A stretch of 64,000 nt of DNA from Alcaligenes pakistanensis (lineage in GTDB: Bacteria; Pseudomonadota; Gammaproteobacteria; Burkholderiales; Burkholderiaceae_B): positions 189,137-253,136 of the forward strand of contig NZ_BMZN01000004.1 in the NCBI RefSeq assembly GCF_014652815.1, in the 5' to 3' direction. The translations under genes and the position numbers were made by a program. Under the pieces are notes generated by a model, which saw only the letters and a list, made by a program, of their open reading frames with translations, had not been told where the DNA came from and did not search any database. Below are positions 48,097 through 59,468 of this stretch, piece after piece. Numbering within the stretch: the first letter of the stretch is position 1; each line of letters starts with the position of its first letter.

Positions 48097-50391
48097 CTAG
48101 CTAACCGTGTCCAGCTTGGCAATCGCCAAGGCCAGGGTCTTGCTACCCACCTCACGGAACTGGATCAATGCTTGCGCATCGTCGCCCTGCCCCGTCAGAT
48201 TGATAATCGTGCCTTCACCAAAACGGCTGTGCTGCACGCCCTGCCCGACACGGAAGGACTGGCCGTTCACTTCCAACACGCTGGTGTGACTGCGTCCGCC
48301 ATAAGGCTGCGCCGAACGGCTTTTGTCTTTGGACTCCCAGCTTTGACCACGACGGAATGCTCCCGAGCTAGCCTCGGATTGCATGGGTGTGCTGGCGTAA
48401 CGGGCTGACAACCACTTGATGTGTTGTTCAGGCAATTCATCCAGAAAGCGTGAACGCATGGCATAACGCGTTTGTCCGTGCAGCATGCGGCTTTGCGCCA
48501 AAGTAATGTACAAGCGCTGACGCGCCCGCGTAATCGCCACGTACATCAAACGACGCTCTTCCTCGATGCCACCCGGATCAAACAAGCTGTTCTCATGAGG
48601 GAACAAACCCTCTTCCAAGCCAGTAATGAAGACCGCATCAAACTCCAGGCCCTTGGCAGCATGAATCGTCATCAGCTGAATGGCGTCCTGCCCTGCCTGA
48701 GCCTGATTATCCCCAGCTTCCAGCGAAGCGTGAGTCAGGAAAGAGCCCAAAGGCGACATGGGAGCCAGCACCGACGCCAGTGGCTGGTCCGGATTCTGCA
48801 TGGCTTGCTGCGACTCGCCCGGAACGGCCTCAGGCACACGACCCGCTGGCAGTTCGGCAAAGCCTTCTTCACCCACAAAAACAGTGGCCGCGTTCACCAA
48901 TTCCTGCAAGTTCTCCAGTCGTTCCGCACCTTCACGGTCCGCCTGGTAATGCGCCAGCAAGGTACTGTCATGGACTACATGCTCAATGAGTTCAGGCAAA
49001 GACAAGATCTGGGCCTGACTGGCCATGTCTTGAATCAAATTGGCGAAGCGCAGCAAACCAGCAGCAGCCCGACCTTGCAGGTAGGGAATCGCACGCAGCA
49101 AGCTGGTACCGCGCTCTCGGGCCAGATCCGCTAACTGCTCAACGGAACGGGCACCAATACCGCGTGTCGGAAAGTTCACGATACGCAAAAATGCCGTGTC
49201 ATCATCCGCGTTATCCATCAAGCGCAGATACGCCAGTACATGCTTGATTTCCTGACGCTCGAAGAAGCGATGGCCGCCATACACTTTGTAGGGCAACCCT
49301 TGGGAAAACAGCCTGTGCTCAATGACTCGCGACTGGGCGTTACTGCGATACAAGATAGCAATCTCGCGACGCGGCTTGCCTTCAGCGATCAGGGCACGGA
49401 CTTCATCCACAATCCACTGCGCTTCAAGGGCATCGGAAGCCAGTTCGCTGATGCGTACCAGCTCGCCCTCGCCACTATTAGTCCACAAATTCTTGCCCAG
49501 GCGACCGCTATTGTTCTCGATCAGCGCATTGGCCGAATCCAGAATATGGCCGCAAGAACGGTAGTTCTGCTCCAGGCGAATCACATTACCACGGGCGTAG
49601 TCGCGCTCAAAGTCGGCCATATTGCCCACATTCGCACCACGGAAGGCATAGATAGACTGGTCGTCGTCGCCCACCGCAAACATGCTGGCCTGATCGCCCG
49701 CCAGAAGACGCAACCAGCGGTACTGCAGCACGTTAGTGTCCTGGAATTCATCAACCAGAATATGTTTGAAGCGGCGCTGATAATGCTCTCGAATAGGCGC
49801 ATTGCGCGACAGCAGTTCGTAAGCACGCAGCAGCAGCTCGCCAAAGTCGACCACACCCTCACGTTCGCACTGCTCTTGATAAAGCTGATAGAGCTCAATC
49901 AGGCGGCGACGGTGGGGATCATGCGCGTCAAGGTCTCCGGGACGCTGGCCGTCTTCTTTGCAGGCATTGATGAACTTCTGAATTTCCTTGGGTGGAAATT
50001 TCTCGTCGTCCACATTATTAGCCTTGATCAAACGCTTGATGGAGGCCAATTGGTCTGCCATATCCAGAATCTGGAAAGTCTGCACCAAACCGGCATCCCG
50101 GTAGTGCATACGCAGCAAGCGATTGCACAGACCATGAAAGGTCCCGACCCACATTCCGCGGGTATCGATAGGCAATAAAGAAGTAAGCCGCGTCAGCATT
50201 TCGCGCGCGGCTTTGTTGGTGAAGGTAACAGCGGCTAGGCCGTGTGGGCTGACCTGCCCGGTCTGGATTAACCAGGCCATTCGGGAGGTCAGTACACTGG
50301 TTTTTCCGCTACCCGCTCCGGCCAGCACCAGGGCATGGCCAGAGGGGAGAGTAACGGCGGCTCGCTGTTCCGGATTTAAGCGATCCATCAT
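48097..50391 (-). CDS. uvrD: DNA helicase II
   Basis: Superfamily 1A 3'-5' helicase of 764 residues that removes UvrC-incised oligonucleotides and acts in mismatch repair. Motif I AGAGSGKTSVLTSRM, motif Ia VTFTNKAAREM, motif II VDEFQDTN, motif III GDDDQSIYAFRGA, motif V TIHAAKGLEFDAVF, motif VI YVAITRARQRLY. A C-terminal Tudor-like domain (GQGVQHSRFGEGTII) is present. The start overlaps the desaturase stop as ATGA. Confidence 0.96.
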   Translation of the reverse strand: MMDRLNPEQRAAVTLPSGHALVLAGAGSGKTSVLTSRMAWLIQTGQVSPHGLAAVTFTNKAAREMLTRLTSLLPIDTRGMWVGTFHGLCNRLLRMHYRDAGLVQTFQILDMADQLASIKRLIKANNVDDEKFPPKEIQKFINACKEDGQRPGDLDAHDPHRRRLIELYQLYQEQCEREGVVDFGELLLRAYELLSRNAPIREHYQRRFKHILVDEFQDTNVLQYRWLRLLAGDQASMFAVGDDDQSIYAFRGANVGNMADFERDYARGNVIRLEQNYRSCGHILDSANALIENNSGRLGKNLWTNSGEGELVRISELASDALEAQWIVDEVRALIAEGKPRREIAILYRSNAQSRVIEHRLFSQGLPYKVYGGHRFFERQEIKHVLAYLRLMDNADDDTAFLRIVNFPTRGIGARSVEQLADLARERGTSLLRAIPYLQGRAAAGLLRFANLIQDMASQAQILSLPELIEHVVHDSTLLAHYQADREGAERLENLQELVNAATVFVGEEGFAELPAGRVPEAVPGESQQAMQNPDQPLASVLAPMSPLGSFLTHASLEAGDNQAQAGQDAIQLMTIHAAKGLEFDAVFITGLEEGLFPHENSLFDPGGIEEERRLMYVAITRARQRLYITLAQSRMLHGQTRYAMRSRFLDELPEQHIKWLSARYASTPMQSEASSGAFRRGQSWESKDKSRSAQPYGGRSHTSVLEVNGQSFRVGQGVQHSRFGEGTIINLTGQGDDAQALIQFREVGSKTLALAIAKLDTVS

Positions 50392-51614
50392 GCCGCGTAG
50401 CGGCGCAGACGCAAGGCGAACTGCTCAAGACTTTCAATGCCGCTTTGCTGAGCACGCTGGCACCAAGCGCGCAAATCAGTCAGCAACTGCTCGCTGGAGG
50501 CACTGGAGCTTTCCCAGATACCGGCCAGTTCACGTTGCATGCGGACCAGGATGGACAGGCGGGAGTCGCCAGCCGCTACAGTTTCCAGTTCAGCGCGTTG
50601 TTCCGGCGCCAGAACGTCGTCACCACGGCCAATCCAGTCGTTGCAGCTTTCCAGCAGAGACCAAGAGCAATTTGGATTGTCCTTGTTCACTTGCGGTTTC
50701 AGACGGGCAATTTCTTCAGACGCCGTAGTCTTGATGATGTCGGCGTAACGGGCCAAGATTTCGTAGCGGTGGGTAATCACACCTTGCAAGGTAGCCAGGC
50801 TGATGCCATCGATAGGTGCGTTGGAGGCCACGCTGGGTTCCAAACGCAGCTTAGGCGCAACCTTCTTGACCTTGGCCAAACCCAGCGCTTTCAGCACGGT
50901 GATATAGCACCAACCCAAGTCAAATTCGTACCATTTGCTGGAGAACTTGGCCGAGGTGCCATAGGCGTGGTGGTTATTGTGCAGCTCTTCACCACCAATG
51001 ATGATGCCCCAAGGGAACACGTTGGTGCTGGTATCCGGGCTGGCAAAGTTACGGTAACCAATAGCGTGACCCAAACCGTTAACCACACCGGCTGCCCAGA
51101 AAGGAATCCAGGCCATCTGGATCGCCCAGACAGTCAGACCCAGCAGACCGAACAGGAACAGATCAATACCCAGCATGATGACAATACCCAACATGCTGTA
51201 CTTGCTGTACAGGTTGCGCTCAAGCCAGTCATCGGGCGTGCCGTGACCAAAGCGCTTCAAGGTTTCAGGATTAGTCGCTTCCTGGCGGTACAGCTCGGCA
51301 CCACGGAAGAACACTTTACCCAGACCAAAAACCACGGGCGAATGCGGATCGCCTTCGCGCTCGCATTTGGCGTGGTGTTTACGGTGAATAGCCACCCACT
51401 CTTTGGTGACCATACCGGTGGTCATCCAGAGCCAGAAGCGGAAGAAATGCATAACGGCCGGATGCAGATCCAGCCCACGGTGCGCCTGACTACGGTGTAG
51501 AAAGACGGTCACTGCCACAATAGTGACATGTGTCAGTGCTAAAACGACAAGGACGAACTGCCACCAAGAAAGTTGCAGCCATCCATCGGCGAGATAAGAG
51601 AGAAACGATTGCAT
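50388..51614 (-). CDS. membrane acyl-CoA/phospholipid fatty-acid desaturase
   Basis: 408 residues. Membrane di-iron enzyme with three histidine boxes HRSQAH, HRKHH and HNNHH and four membrane helices in pairs (about 18-40 and 140-180). This is the delta-9 type used to make unsaturated membrane lipids, related to Pseudomonas DesA/DesB. A C-terminal soluble tail of about 130 residues is longer than average. Upstream of and translationally coupled to uvrD by a four-base overlap. Confidence 0.92.
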   Translation of the reverse strand: MQSFLSYLADGWLQLSWWQFVLVVLALTHVTIVAVTVFLHRSQAHRGLDLHPAVMHFFRFWLWMTTGMVTKEWVAIHRKHHAKCEREGDPHSPVVFGLGKVFFRGAELYRQEATNPETLKRFGHGTPDDWLERNLYSKYSMLGIVIMLGIDLFLFGLLGLTVWAIQMAWIPFWAAGVVNGLGHAIGYRNFASPDTSTNVFPWGIIIGGEELHNNHHAYGTSAKFSSKWYEFDLGWCYITVLKALGLAKVKKVAPKLRLEPSVASNAPIDGISLATLQGVITHRYEILARYADIIKTTASEEIARLKPQVNKDNPNCSWSLLESCNDWIGRGDDVLAPEQRAELETVAAGDSRLSILVRMQRELAGIWESSSASSEQLLTDLRAWCQRAQQSGIESLEQFALRLRRYAA

Positions 51615-51713
51615 AGACCCTTTTAGACCTGAACTTTGTTAAGGGAAACCAGAAAAGTGTATCCCACCCAACTAGTTAACATTAACATTATTTAAGGACG
51701 AACTTGCTTTAAA

Positions 51714-53129
51714 TCAAGCACTTTCAGTGATTCGTTCCAGTGCCGCACCGAAAAAACAGTCGGTCTGGTGACGGTCCGTGCGCAGATTCAGATAAGGCCC
51801 CTCTAGCGCGAGAGCCGGACATTTGTCCTTCAAGATTTCCCGGGCGTCCAACAATCGGAACTCGGGGTGCTTGTCCAAGAATGCCTGCACCTGTTGCTCG
51901 TTTTCCTCTGGTAAGAAACTGCATGTTGCATAAACCAAACGACCCCCGGGAGCCACGCAGGCAGCGGCCTGTTCCAGAATGTCGGCTTGCATCTTAGTGT
52001 ACTGCTCCAGAGCTTGTGGGTGTTGACGCCACTTAAGATCAGGATTTCGACGTAAAGTTCCCAAACCACTGCAAGGAGCATCCACCAAGACACGGTGAGC
52101 CTTGCCATGCAGGCGGCGTACACGCTGATCGCCCTCTTCCTGAATAACCACAGGCACCACATTGGACAGACCCGCACGCGCAAAGCGTGGCTTGGCCTTG
52201 CTCAAGCGGCTAGCGGACACGTCAAAGGCGTAGAGACGGCCTGTAGAGCGCATCAAGGCGCCCAACAACAAGGATTTGCCGCCGGCACCCGCGCAGTAAT
52301 CAATAACCATCTCGCCACGTCGTGGCTCCAGCAAGGCGGTCAGCAACTGGCTGCCCTCTTCCTGAATTTCCAGCTCGCCTTTTTCATACTGTGGCCATAC
52401 GGCGACAGATGGGCGGCCTTCGATCCGAATACCCCAAGGTGAAAATGGCATGGCTACCGGTTTGAAACGAGCCATAGGACCATTTTGCAGCTGGCGCAGC
52501 ACCGTATCACGTTCGGCTTTCATCGGATTGACGCGCAAATCCAGCAAAGCCTGCTCGTTCATCGCCTGCATCAGCTTGTAGGACTCTGGAATTTGCGTCA
52601 GGCGCTCTTCCAGCCACTCTGGCAGGCTCAGGCGTACGCCTACCGGCAAACCTTCAACATTCAGGGAGCGGATATGGCTTAGCCACTGACGCTCGTCCTC
52701 AGCCAGTCCCAAGGACAGCTCTTGCTGACCAATGGCGGTAGACAGGCCCAAAATAGCCAGGCGACGGGTCGACGGGCCCACACCACTTTCAGCCCAGTTG
52801 CGGTACTGACGCAGATGGCGCAGCACATCAAAAACAGACTCACGGATCTCGGCGCGGTCACGCGAGCCCATTTTGGGACGAGTACGGGCCCAGCGGGTCA
52901 GGGCCAGATCGGCGGGATGTTTCCACTGCAATACTTCACCCAGGGCGCTGGCAACCTGCTCCAGGCGGCGCTGCGCGATCGCTCCCGGTTCGGGAGGGCC
53001 AGAGGGCTTGTCGCGGCGTGCGTCATAGGGACGCCCACGCGCTCCGGACTCATTACGCTGCGTCGACGAAGATGGACGCTTGCGGTCCGAGCGGCCACGC
53101 TCAGGGCGGGATTGTTGATGATCAGACAT
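51714..53129 (-). CDS. rsmB: RsmB/NOP-family rRNA cytosine-C5 methyltransferase
   Basis: 471 residues. SAM-dependent m5C methyltransferase with the two catalytic cysteines in DAPCSGLGTLRRNPDLKW and YATCSFLPEENEQQ; SAM loop YCAGAGGKSLLLGA. An N-terminal extension of about 50 residues is very basic and Ser/Arg-rich, then a NusB-like region (about 50-190). Fits 16S rRNA m5C967 methylation by RsmB; a related NOP paralogue cannot be excluded. Same strand as, and 33 bases after, purN. Confidence 0.85.
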   Translation of the reverse strand: MSDHQQSRPERGRSDRKRPSSSTQRNESGARGRPYDARRDKPSGPPEPGAIAQRRLEQVASALGEVLQWKHPADLALTRWARTRPKMGSRDRAEIRESVFDVLRHLRQYRNWAESGVGPSTRRLAILGLSTAIGQQELSLGLAEDERQWLSHIRSLNVEGLPVGVRLSLPEWLEERLTQIPESYKLMQAMNEQALLDLRVNPMKAERDTVLRQLQNGPMARFKPVAMPFSPWGIRIEGRPSVAVWPQYEKGELEIQEEGSQLLTALLEPRRGEMVIDYCAGAGGKSLLLGALMRSTGRLYAFDVSASRLSKAKPRFARAGLSNVVPVVIQEEGDQRVRRLHGKAHRVLVDAPCSGLGTLRRNPDLKWRQHPQALEQYTKMQADILEQAAACVAPGGRLVYATCSFLPEENEQQVQAFLDKHPEFRLLDAREILKDKCPALALEGPYLNLRTDRHQTDCFFGAALERITESA

Positions 53130-53162
53130 GAATATTGAAAAATTCCAAATAGCCCGCTCAAA

Positions 53163-53819
53163 TCAGGCGGGAAAATAAAAGCCGCGATGCGCTAGCCCGG
53201 CAACCTCAACACGGCCATCGGCCTGCAACTGGACTCGCCCTTCAATCAGCCAGCGCACAGCGGCTGTATAGACAGGGTGCTCGGTCGCCAGAACGCGCTG
53301 GGCCAACGTTTGCGCATCATCGCCGTGCAACACGGGCACGATACTTTGAGCAATGATGGGGCCGTCATCGAGCACAGGGGTCACAAAGTGCACCGAGCAG
53401 CCATGAAACTGTACGCCAGCGTCGAGTGCTTGTTGATGGGTATTCAAACCAGGAAAGCTAGGAAGCAAGGATGGGTGTATATTGATGAGCTTGCCTGCAT
53501 AGTGCTGAACAAATTCTGTGCTCAGGATACGCATGAATCCCGCAAGTAGAACATAATCTGGCTGGTAGCGGTCAATCACACGTGCCAAAGCCTGATCAAA
53601 GGCTTCACGTGTTGCAAATTCGCGATGCGACACTGTCTCGGTAGGCAGCCCTTGGCGCTGCGCCCACTCCAGTCCGGGCGCATCACCCTTGTTAGAGATG
53701 ACCGCCTCGATGCGGCCATTTAAGCCCGCTGTCTTGATCAGTTCGCCAATGGCCTGCAAGTTAGAGCCCCGGCCTGAAATAAGCACAACCAGGCGACAAG
53801 GTAGGGTGGAATCGGTCAA
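53163..53819 (-). CDS. purN: phosphoribosylglycinamide formyltransferase
   Basis: Purine synthesis enzyme using 10-formyl-THF to formylate GAR. 218 residues. Phosphate-binding LISGRGSNLQAI, and the catalytic Asn-His-Asp set seen in LINIHPSLLPSFPGLNTHQQAL and VTPVLDDGPII. Transcribed with rsmB and divergent from ribF across a 49-base gap. Confidence 0.96.
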   Translation of the reverse strand: MTDSTLPCRLVVLISGRGSNLQAIGELIKTAGLNGRIEAVISNKGDAPGLEWAQRQGLPTETVSHREFATREAFDQALARVIDRYQPDYVLLAGFMRILSTEFVQHYAGKLINIHPSLLPSFPGLNTHQQALDAGVQFHGCSVHFVTPVLDDGPIIAQSIVPVLHGDDAQTLAQRVLATEHPVYTAAVRWLIEGRVQLQADGRVEVAGLAHRGFYFPA

Positions 53820-53868
53820 AATCCTGTTTCCCGAGAAATAACGAATCCAAAATTGTAAACTCTCGCTT

Positions 53869-54834
53869 GTGAAATCTGATCTAAAACTCTATCGCTCTCT
53901 GCCGCGGCGCAACAGCACGGCCCGCAGCGCCGTCACCATTGGCAACTTTGATGGGGTGCATCTGGGCCATCAGGCCATCTTGCATCGCGTCAACGAAGTG
54001 GCCCGGCAACAAGGGCTCAGTTCCTGTGTGATGACCTTTACGCCGCATCCACGCGCCTTTTTTGCGCAGCGCGGCCAACGGCCCGAGCTGATTCCCACAC
54101 AAATTAGCGGCCTGCGCGACAAAGTCGAAGCCCTGCACCACTGTGGCATTGAACAAGTTTATCTGGCCCGCTTTAACCAAGCCATGGCCGATATGTCGGC
54201 CGCCACCTTTATTGAAGAGATTCTGGTCCAGGGTCTGAATACCGGCTGGCTGCTGGTGGGCGAAGATTTCCGCTACGGCCACAAACGCGCTGGCGACATC
54301 GAAATGCTGCGCGCCGCTGGCAAGCGCCACGGGTTCAGCGTCGAGACCTTGCACGATGTTGCCGATGCCGATAGCCGGCGTATCTCCAGCTCGGAAGTAC
54401 GCACAGCCCTGGCCGTAGGCCAGCTCGACCGCGCCCGTGCGCTGCTGGGCAAACCCTTTCATCTTAGTGGCCATGTCATTCATGGTCAGAAACTGGGCCG
54501 GGACATTGGCTACCCGACCCTGAACGTGCGCGTTCCCGAGCACTGTGCCGCCCGATCGGGGGTCTATGTCGTACGGGTCCACGGACTGACCGGGCAAGCT
54601 CTGCCCGGCATTGCCTCTTTAGGGGTACGCCCAACCGTCGTGGACCAGGGACGGTTGCTGTTAGAGGTGCATTTACTGGACCAACGCCTGGATGCTTACG
54701 GTAAACTTGCCCGTATAGAATTTCTGGAATTCGTCAGGGACGAAGAAAAATTCCCGGACCTCATCACCATGATCGCCGCCATCGACAACGATGCACAACG
54801 CGCTCGCGACTACTTTGCTTCAAATGGACTATAA
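53869..54834 (+). CDS. ribF: riboflavin kinase / FAD synthetase
   Basis: Bifunctional enzyme making FMN from riboflavin and FAD from FMN. 321 residues, starting at GTG 53869. N-terminal adenylyltransferase with [16 protein letters not shown] and a [10 protein letters not shown] segment; C-terminal kinase domain with [20 protein letters not shown]. First gene of a ribF-ileS-lspA-coaBC-dut cluster, overlapping ileS by 11 bases. Confidence 0.96.
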   Translation: MKSDLKLYRSLPRRNSTARSAVTIGNFDGVHLGHQAILHRVNEVARQQGLSSCVMTFTPHPRAFFAQRGQRPELIPTQISGLRDKVEALHHCGIEQVYLARFNQAMADMSAATFIEEILVQGLNTGWLLVGEDFRYGHKRAGDIEMLRAAGKRHGFSVETLHDVADADSRRISSSEVRTALAVGQLDRARALLGKPFHLSGHVIHGQKLGRDIGYPTLNVRVPEHCAARSGVYVVRVHGLTGQALPGIASLGVRPTVVDQGRLLLEVHLLDQRLDAYGKLARIEFLEFVRDEEKFPDLITMIAAIDNDAQRARDYFASNGL

Positions 54835-57664
54835 AAACTCTCTCAATTTGCCCGACACCCCCTTTCCCATGCGTGGCGACCTCGCCAAACGTGAGCCGGG
54901 CTGGATTAACCAGTGGGAAGAAAACAAAGTCTATGCAGCAATTCGGCAAGCCAGTGCCGGTCGTCCAAAATTTATTTTGCACGATGGCCCTCCCTATGCG
55001 AATGGTGACATTCACATCGGCCATGCGGTCAATAAGATTCTGAAAGACGTCATTGTCAAAAGCCGCAACATGGCTGGCTTTGACGCGCAATATGTGCCTG
55101 GTTGGGACTGCCACGGCATGCCCATTGAGGTCCAGATTGAAAAGCTGTACGGCAAGAACATGCCTGTGGCTGATGTGCAGGCCAAGGCACGTGCCTATGC
55201 TCTGGAGCAAATTAATAGCCAACGCAAAGACTTCAAACGTCTGGGCGTGCTGGCCGATTGGGAACGTCCTTACCTGACCATGAATTTCAGCAACGAAGCC
55301 GACGAGCTACGTGTGCTGTCCAAGATCATGCAAAAAGGCTTTGTGTTCCGTGGTCTGAAACCGGTGAACTGGTGTTTTGACTGTGGTTCGGCCTTGGCCG
55401 AGGCCGAGGTCGAATACGCGGACCGCACAGACCCTTCCGTGCACGTGGCCTTCCCCTTTGCCCAGAAAGACAAATTGGCTGCCGCCTTTAGCGTGGACAG
55501 CGTGGACGATGGCGCCATCGTTATCTGGACCACCACCCCCTGGACCATTCCTGCCAACCAGGCTCTGAATGTGCACCCGGAAATCAGCTACGCCCTGGTC
55601 AAGCTGGACAGCCCACGCGCTACCGGTTCCATGCTGATTGTGGCTGAAGATCTGGTGAAATCCTGCCTGGAACAATGGGGTTTGAACGGTCAAGTCCTTG
55701 CGACCACGACAGGCGAAGCTTTGAACCTGATCGAGTTTGATCATCCATTAGCCAAAGTGGACGCAGGCTACCAGCGCCGCTCCCCCGTGTACCTGGGCGA
55801 TTACGTCACCCTGGATAGCGGCACCGGTGTGGTGCACTCGGCTCCTGCCTACGGTATTGAGGACTTTATCTCCTGCAAAGCCCACGGCATGAAAGACGAC
55901 GATATGCTCAAGCCTGTGATGGGCTCGGGTCACTATGCCGACACCTTGCCTTTGTTTGGTGGCCTGATGATCTGGAAGGCCAATCCACTGATCGTGGAAA
56001 CCTTGCAGAACGCGGGCACCTTGCTAAAGACCGAGCAGCACCCACACAGCTACATGCACTGCTGGCGTCACAAGACACCCATCATTTACCGTGCCACCAG
56101 CCAATGGTTCGCCGGTATGGACAAGGAAAACACCAGCGGCCGCAGCCTGCGTGAAATGGCACTGGAAGCCATTGATAACACCGAGTTCTACCCCTCCTGG
56201 GGCCGTGCACGCCTGCACGCCATGATCGCCAACCGTCCAGACTGGACCTTGTCGCGTCAGCGTCAATGGGGCGTGCCGATGGCTTTCTTCGTTCATAAAG
56301 AAACGGGCGAGCTACACCCACGCACTCCAGAGCTGATGGAGCAAGTGGCCGAGCGTATCGAGAAAAGCGGTATCGAGGCCTGGCAAAATCTGGACCCACG
56401 CGATATCTTGGGCGACGAGGCTGATCTGTACGAGAAAAACCGTGACACGCTGGACGTCTGGTTTGACTCGGGCACCACGCACGCCACCGTCTTGGGCGGC
56501 AAAGACCACACCACCCACGGCTCGCACGCCGACATCATGCAATGGCCTGCCGACCTGTACCTGGAAGGCTCAGACCAACACCGTGGCTGGTTCCATTCGT
56601 CCTTGCTGACCGGCTGCATGCTGTACGGCCGTGCTCCCTACAAAGCCTTGCTGACCCACGGTTTTGTGGTGGACGGCAATGGCCGCAAGATGAGCAAATC
56701 GTTGGGCAACATCATCAAGCCGCAAGAAATTGCCGACAAAATGGGTGCCGAGATCATGCGTCTGTGGGCTGCGTCCACCGACTACTCGGGCGAGTTGTCC
56801 ATTTCTGATGAAATTCTGAAACGTGTCGTGGAAGGCTACCGCCGTATCCGCAACACCTTGAAATTCCTGCTGGGCAACCTGGCTGACTTCGATCCCGCGC
56901 AGCACGCTGTCCCTGTGGACCAGCTAACCGAGATCGACCGTTACGCCCTGCAAATGACGGCTGACATGCAAGCCGAATTGCTGGAGAACTATCAGCGTTA
57001 CGAGTTCCACCCTATCGTGGCTCGCTTGCAGACTTTCTGCTCCGAAGACCTCGGTGCGTTCTACCTGGATATTCTGAAAGACCGTCTGTACACCACCGCT
57101 AAGGATGGACTGCCACGTCGCTCGGCACAAACGGCTCTGTATCACCTGACACAAACTCTGCTCAAGTTGATGGCGCCTATCCTGTCCTTCACGGCAGAGG
57201 AAGCTTGGGTCGACATGCACGGTGGTTCGGTGCCAAGTGGCACCATCTTCACCGAGCTATTCCACGCCCTGCCCGAGCAAGGTGAACAAGCGGCACTCAG
57301 CACCAAATGGCAGCGTCTGCGTGCTATCCGTGCCGATGTAATGCGCCGCATTGAAGATGTGCGCAGCACAGGCGCCATCGGTTCGTCCTTGGCCGCCGAG
57401 ATCGACATTTACGCCAATGGCGAAGATCTGGAGTTCCTGCAATCCCTGGGCCAGGACCTGCGCTTCATGTTGATCGTCTCACGTGCCGACGTACACGCCG
57501 GTGAAGGCGATTTGCGAATCGACGTCACCCCAACTGAACAGGCCAAGTGTGAACGTTGCTGGCACCACCGCCCCGACGTAGGACAGAGCGCCGAGCACCC
57601 CACCCTGTGTGGTCGTTGCGAGGACAATCTGTTTGGCGAAGGCGAAGTGCGTCACCATGCCTGA
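54824..57664 (+). CDS. ileS: isoleucyl-tRNA synthetase
   Basis: Class Ia synthetase. 946 residues from ATG 54824 ([18 protein letters not shown]), the family start; the ORF upstream to 54791 lies inside ribF. HIGH motif is [11 protein letters not shown], the KMSKS loop is [10 protein letters not shown], the editing domain holds [14 protein letters not shown], and a C-terminal zinc finger has the CERCWHH and CGRCEDN pairs, the bacterial (mupirocin-sensitive-type) form. Overlaps lspA by eight bases. Confidence 0.97.
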   Translation: MDYKNSLNLPDTPFPMRGDLAKREPGWINQWEENKVYAAIRQASAGRPKFILHDGPPYANGDIHIGHAVNKILKDVIVKSRNMAGFDAQYVPGWDCHGMPIEVQIEKLYGKNMPVADVQAKARAYALEQINSQRKDFKRLGVLADWERPYLTMNFSNEADELRVLSKIMQKGFVFRGLKPVNWCFDCGSALAEAEVEYADRTDPSVHVAFPFAQKDKLAAAFSVDSVDDGAIVIWTTTPWTIPANQALNVHPEISYALVKLDSPRATGSMLIVAEDLVKSCLEQWGLNGQVLATTTGEALNLIEFDHPLAKVDAGYQRRSPVYLGDYVTLDSGTGVVHSAPAYGIEDFISCKAHGMKDDDMLKPVMGSGHYADTLPLFGGLMIWKANPLIVETLQNAGTLLKTEQHPHSYMHCWRHKTPIIYRATSQWFAGMDKENTSGRSLREMALEAIDNTEFYPSWGRARLHAMIANRPDWTLSRQRQWGVPMAFFVHKETGELHPRTPELMEQVAERIEKSGIEAWQNLDPRDILGDEADLYEKNRDTLDVWFDSGTTHATVLGGKDHTTHGSHADIMQWPADLYLEGSDQHRGWFHSSLLTGCMLYGRAPYKALLTHGFVVDGNGRKMSKSLGNIIKPQEIADKMGAEIMRLWAASTDYSGELSISDEILKRVVEGYRRIRNTLKFLLGNLADFDPAQHAVPVDQLTEIDRYALQMTADMQAELLENYQRYEFHPIVARLQTFCSEDLGAFYLDILKDRLYTTAKDGLPRRSAQTALYHLTQTLLKLMAPILSFTAEEAWVDMHGGSVPSGTIFTELFHALPEQGEQAALSTKWQRLRAIRADVMRRIEDVRSTGAIGSSLAAEIDIYANGEDLEFLQSLGQDLRFMLIVSRADVHAGEGDLRIDVTPTEQAKCERCWHHRPDVGQSAEHPTLCGRCEDNLFGEGEVRHHA

Positions 57665-58190
57665 TAAGGATATGGCCCCTTCTCCCGGCCAGGCCCGACT
57701 GCCCTCACGGCAGTTCTGGGCCTGGATTGGTCTGGCCGCCTTTATTGTCGGCCTGGACCAATGGACCAAACAGTATTTCAACAGCAACCTGTTCTATCAG
57801 GAACGTTGGAATATCCTGCCCTTTTTTGACTTCACCTTGCTGTACAACCCCGGTGCCGCCTTCAGCTTTCTGGCTGGCGGCCAAGGTTGGCAGCGTTGGT
57901 TCTTCGTGGGCATCGCTGCGGTCGCCACCGTGTTTATCGTGACCATGCTGCGTCGCTCGGCCAAACAACCTTTGTTCTGCCTATCGCTCAGCCTGATTCT
58001 GGGTGGTGCCATCGGCAACGTGCTTGATCGCCTGATGCACGGACACGTGGTAGATTTTCTGCTGTTCTACTGGAATCAATCCTACTTTCCCGCCTTCAAT
58101 ATTGCCGACGTTGCCATCAGTTGTGGTGCTGCTTTATTGGTGCTGGACGAGTTCATGCGCATGCGCCGCAACAAACGACAGCGCTCCTGA
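57657..58190 (+). CDS. lspA: lipoprotein signal peptidase II
   Basis: Inner-membrane aspartyl peptidase that cleaves lipid-modified prolipoproteins. 177 residues from ATG 57657 overlapping the ileS stop. Four membrane helices; catalytic Asp residues in [15 protein letters not shown] and [17 protein letters not shown] near the N-terminus. The standard partner of ileS. Confidence 0.95.
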   Translation: MPDKDMAPSPGQARLPSRQFWAWIGLAAFIVGLDQWTKQYFNSNLFYQERWNILPFFDFTLLYNPGAAFSFLAGGQGWQRWFFVGIAAVATVFIVTMLRRSAKQPLFCLSLSLILGGAIGNVLDRLMHGHVVDFLLFYWNQSYFPAFNIADVAISCGAALLVLDEFMRMRRNKRQRS

Positions 58191-58210
58191 GTCTGTAAGG
58201 ATCATGTCCT

Positions 58211-59395
58211 ATGCTTAGCAATAAAAAACTGGTGTTTGGCATCACCGGCGGCATCGCTGCCTATAAAACTGCCGAGCTCTTGCGTCGCAGCCAGGATCTG
58301 GGTGCCCGGATTGATGTGGTCATGACCGAATCGGCCACCCGCTTCATCAGTCCGGTGACCTTTCAAGCCCTATCCGGCCGCACCGTCTATACCGATTTGT
58401 GGGACGCACGCGTCCCCAACAATATGGCTCACATCCAGCTTAGCCGCGATGCCGATGCCATCTTGATCGCCCCCGCCAGCACTAACTTCATGGCCAAACT
58501 GGCCAACGGTCTGGCTGACGATTTGCTTAGCACTTTATGTATTGCCCGGGGCCATTGCCCCCTGCTGATCGCCCCGGCCATGAACCGAGAAATGTGGCTG
58601 CACCCCGCCACCCAGCGCAATGTCGAACAACTGCGTCGCGACGGCGTACATATTCTGGGCCCCGGCAGTGGCGACCAGGCCTGCGGTGAAACCGGCGACG
58701 GTCGCATGCTGGAACCCGCCCAACTACTGGCTGAACTGACTGCCTTCTTTCAGCCCAAACTGCTGGCGGGCAAACGAGTCTTGATTACGGCTGGCCCCAC
58801 TAGCGAGCCTATCGATCCAGTCCGCGTCATCAGCAACCGCTCCTCCGGCAAGATGGGCTATGCCATTGCCCGAGCGGCTCAAGAAGCTGGCGCACAAGTC
58901 ACTCTGGTTTCCGGCCCCGTTGCTCTCAATGCACCGTACCAAGTCAGCCGCATCAATGTGGAGACTGCGCGTCAAATGCACGCGACGGTCATGTCACAAG
59001 TTCACCATGCCGATATCTTCATCAGTGTGGCTGCGGTAGCCGATTGGTACGTCAGCAATGCCAGCGACATTAAGATCAAGAAGACTTCAGAACAGGCCAC
59101 ACCTGACCTTCAGTTCAGCCCCAACCCCGACATTCTGGCCGAGGTTGCTGCGCTCAAAGACGGCCCCTACTGTGTAGGCTTTGCCGCTGAGACAGACAAC
59201 TTGATCGAACACGCCCAAGCCAAACGTCAACGCAAAAATGTGCCCTTGCTGGTGGCTAATCTGGCACAGCGCGCCATGAATGCCGACGATACCGAGCTGG
59301 TGCTCTTTGACGAGCAAGGTCACACGCAATGGCCCGCCCAGGACAAGCTACTGGCTGCACGCCAATTGGTAAAAAACATCGCCCAGCGGCTTTAA
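58211..59395 (+). CDS. coaBC: bifunctional PPC decarboxylase / PPC synthetase
   Basis: Coenzyme A pathway enzyme: CoaB joins phosphopantothenate and cysteine, CoaC decarboxylates the product. 394 residues. CoaC part (1-185) with [10 protein letters not shown], the His in NNMAHIQL, the PAMN motif and the Cys in [15 protein letters not shown]; CoaB part with [13 protein letters not shown] and [15 protein letters not shown] upstream. Fourth gene of the cluster. Confidence 0.96.
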   Translation: MLSNKKLVFGITGGIAAYKTAELLRRSQDLGARIDVVMTESATRFISPVTFQALSGRTVYTDLWDARVPNNMAHIQLSRDADAILIAPASTNFMAKLANGLADDLLSTLCIARGHCPLLIAPAMNREMWLHPATQRNVEQLRRDGVHILGPGSGDQACGETGDGRMLEPAQLLAELTAFFQPKLLAGKRVLITAGPTSEPIDPVRVISNRSSGKMGYAIARAAQEAGAQVTLVSGPVALNAPYQVSRINVETARQMHATVMSQVHHADIFISVAAVADWYVSNASDIKIKKTSEQATPDLQFSPNPDILAEVAALKDGPYCVGFAAETDNLIEHAQAKRQRKNVPLLVANLAQRAMNADDTELVLFDEQGHTQWPAQDKLLAARQLVKNIAQRL

Positions 59396-59468
59396 CACTT
59401 TTCTCTTTTATGATGATGGGCAGCGCTGAAGTTGGTGCGCTGCCTCTCTTTTTTTCAGGATACCGTCT

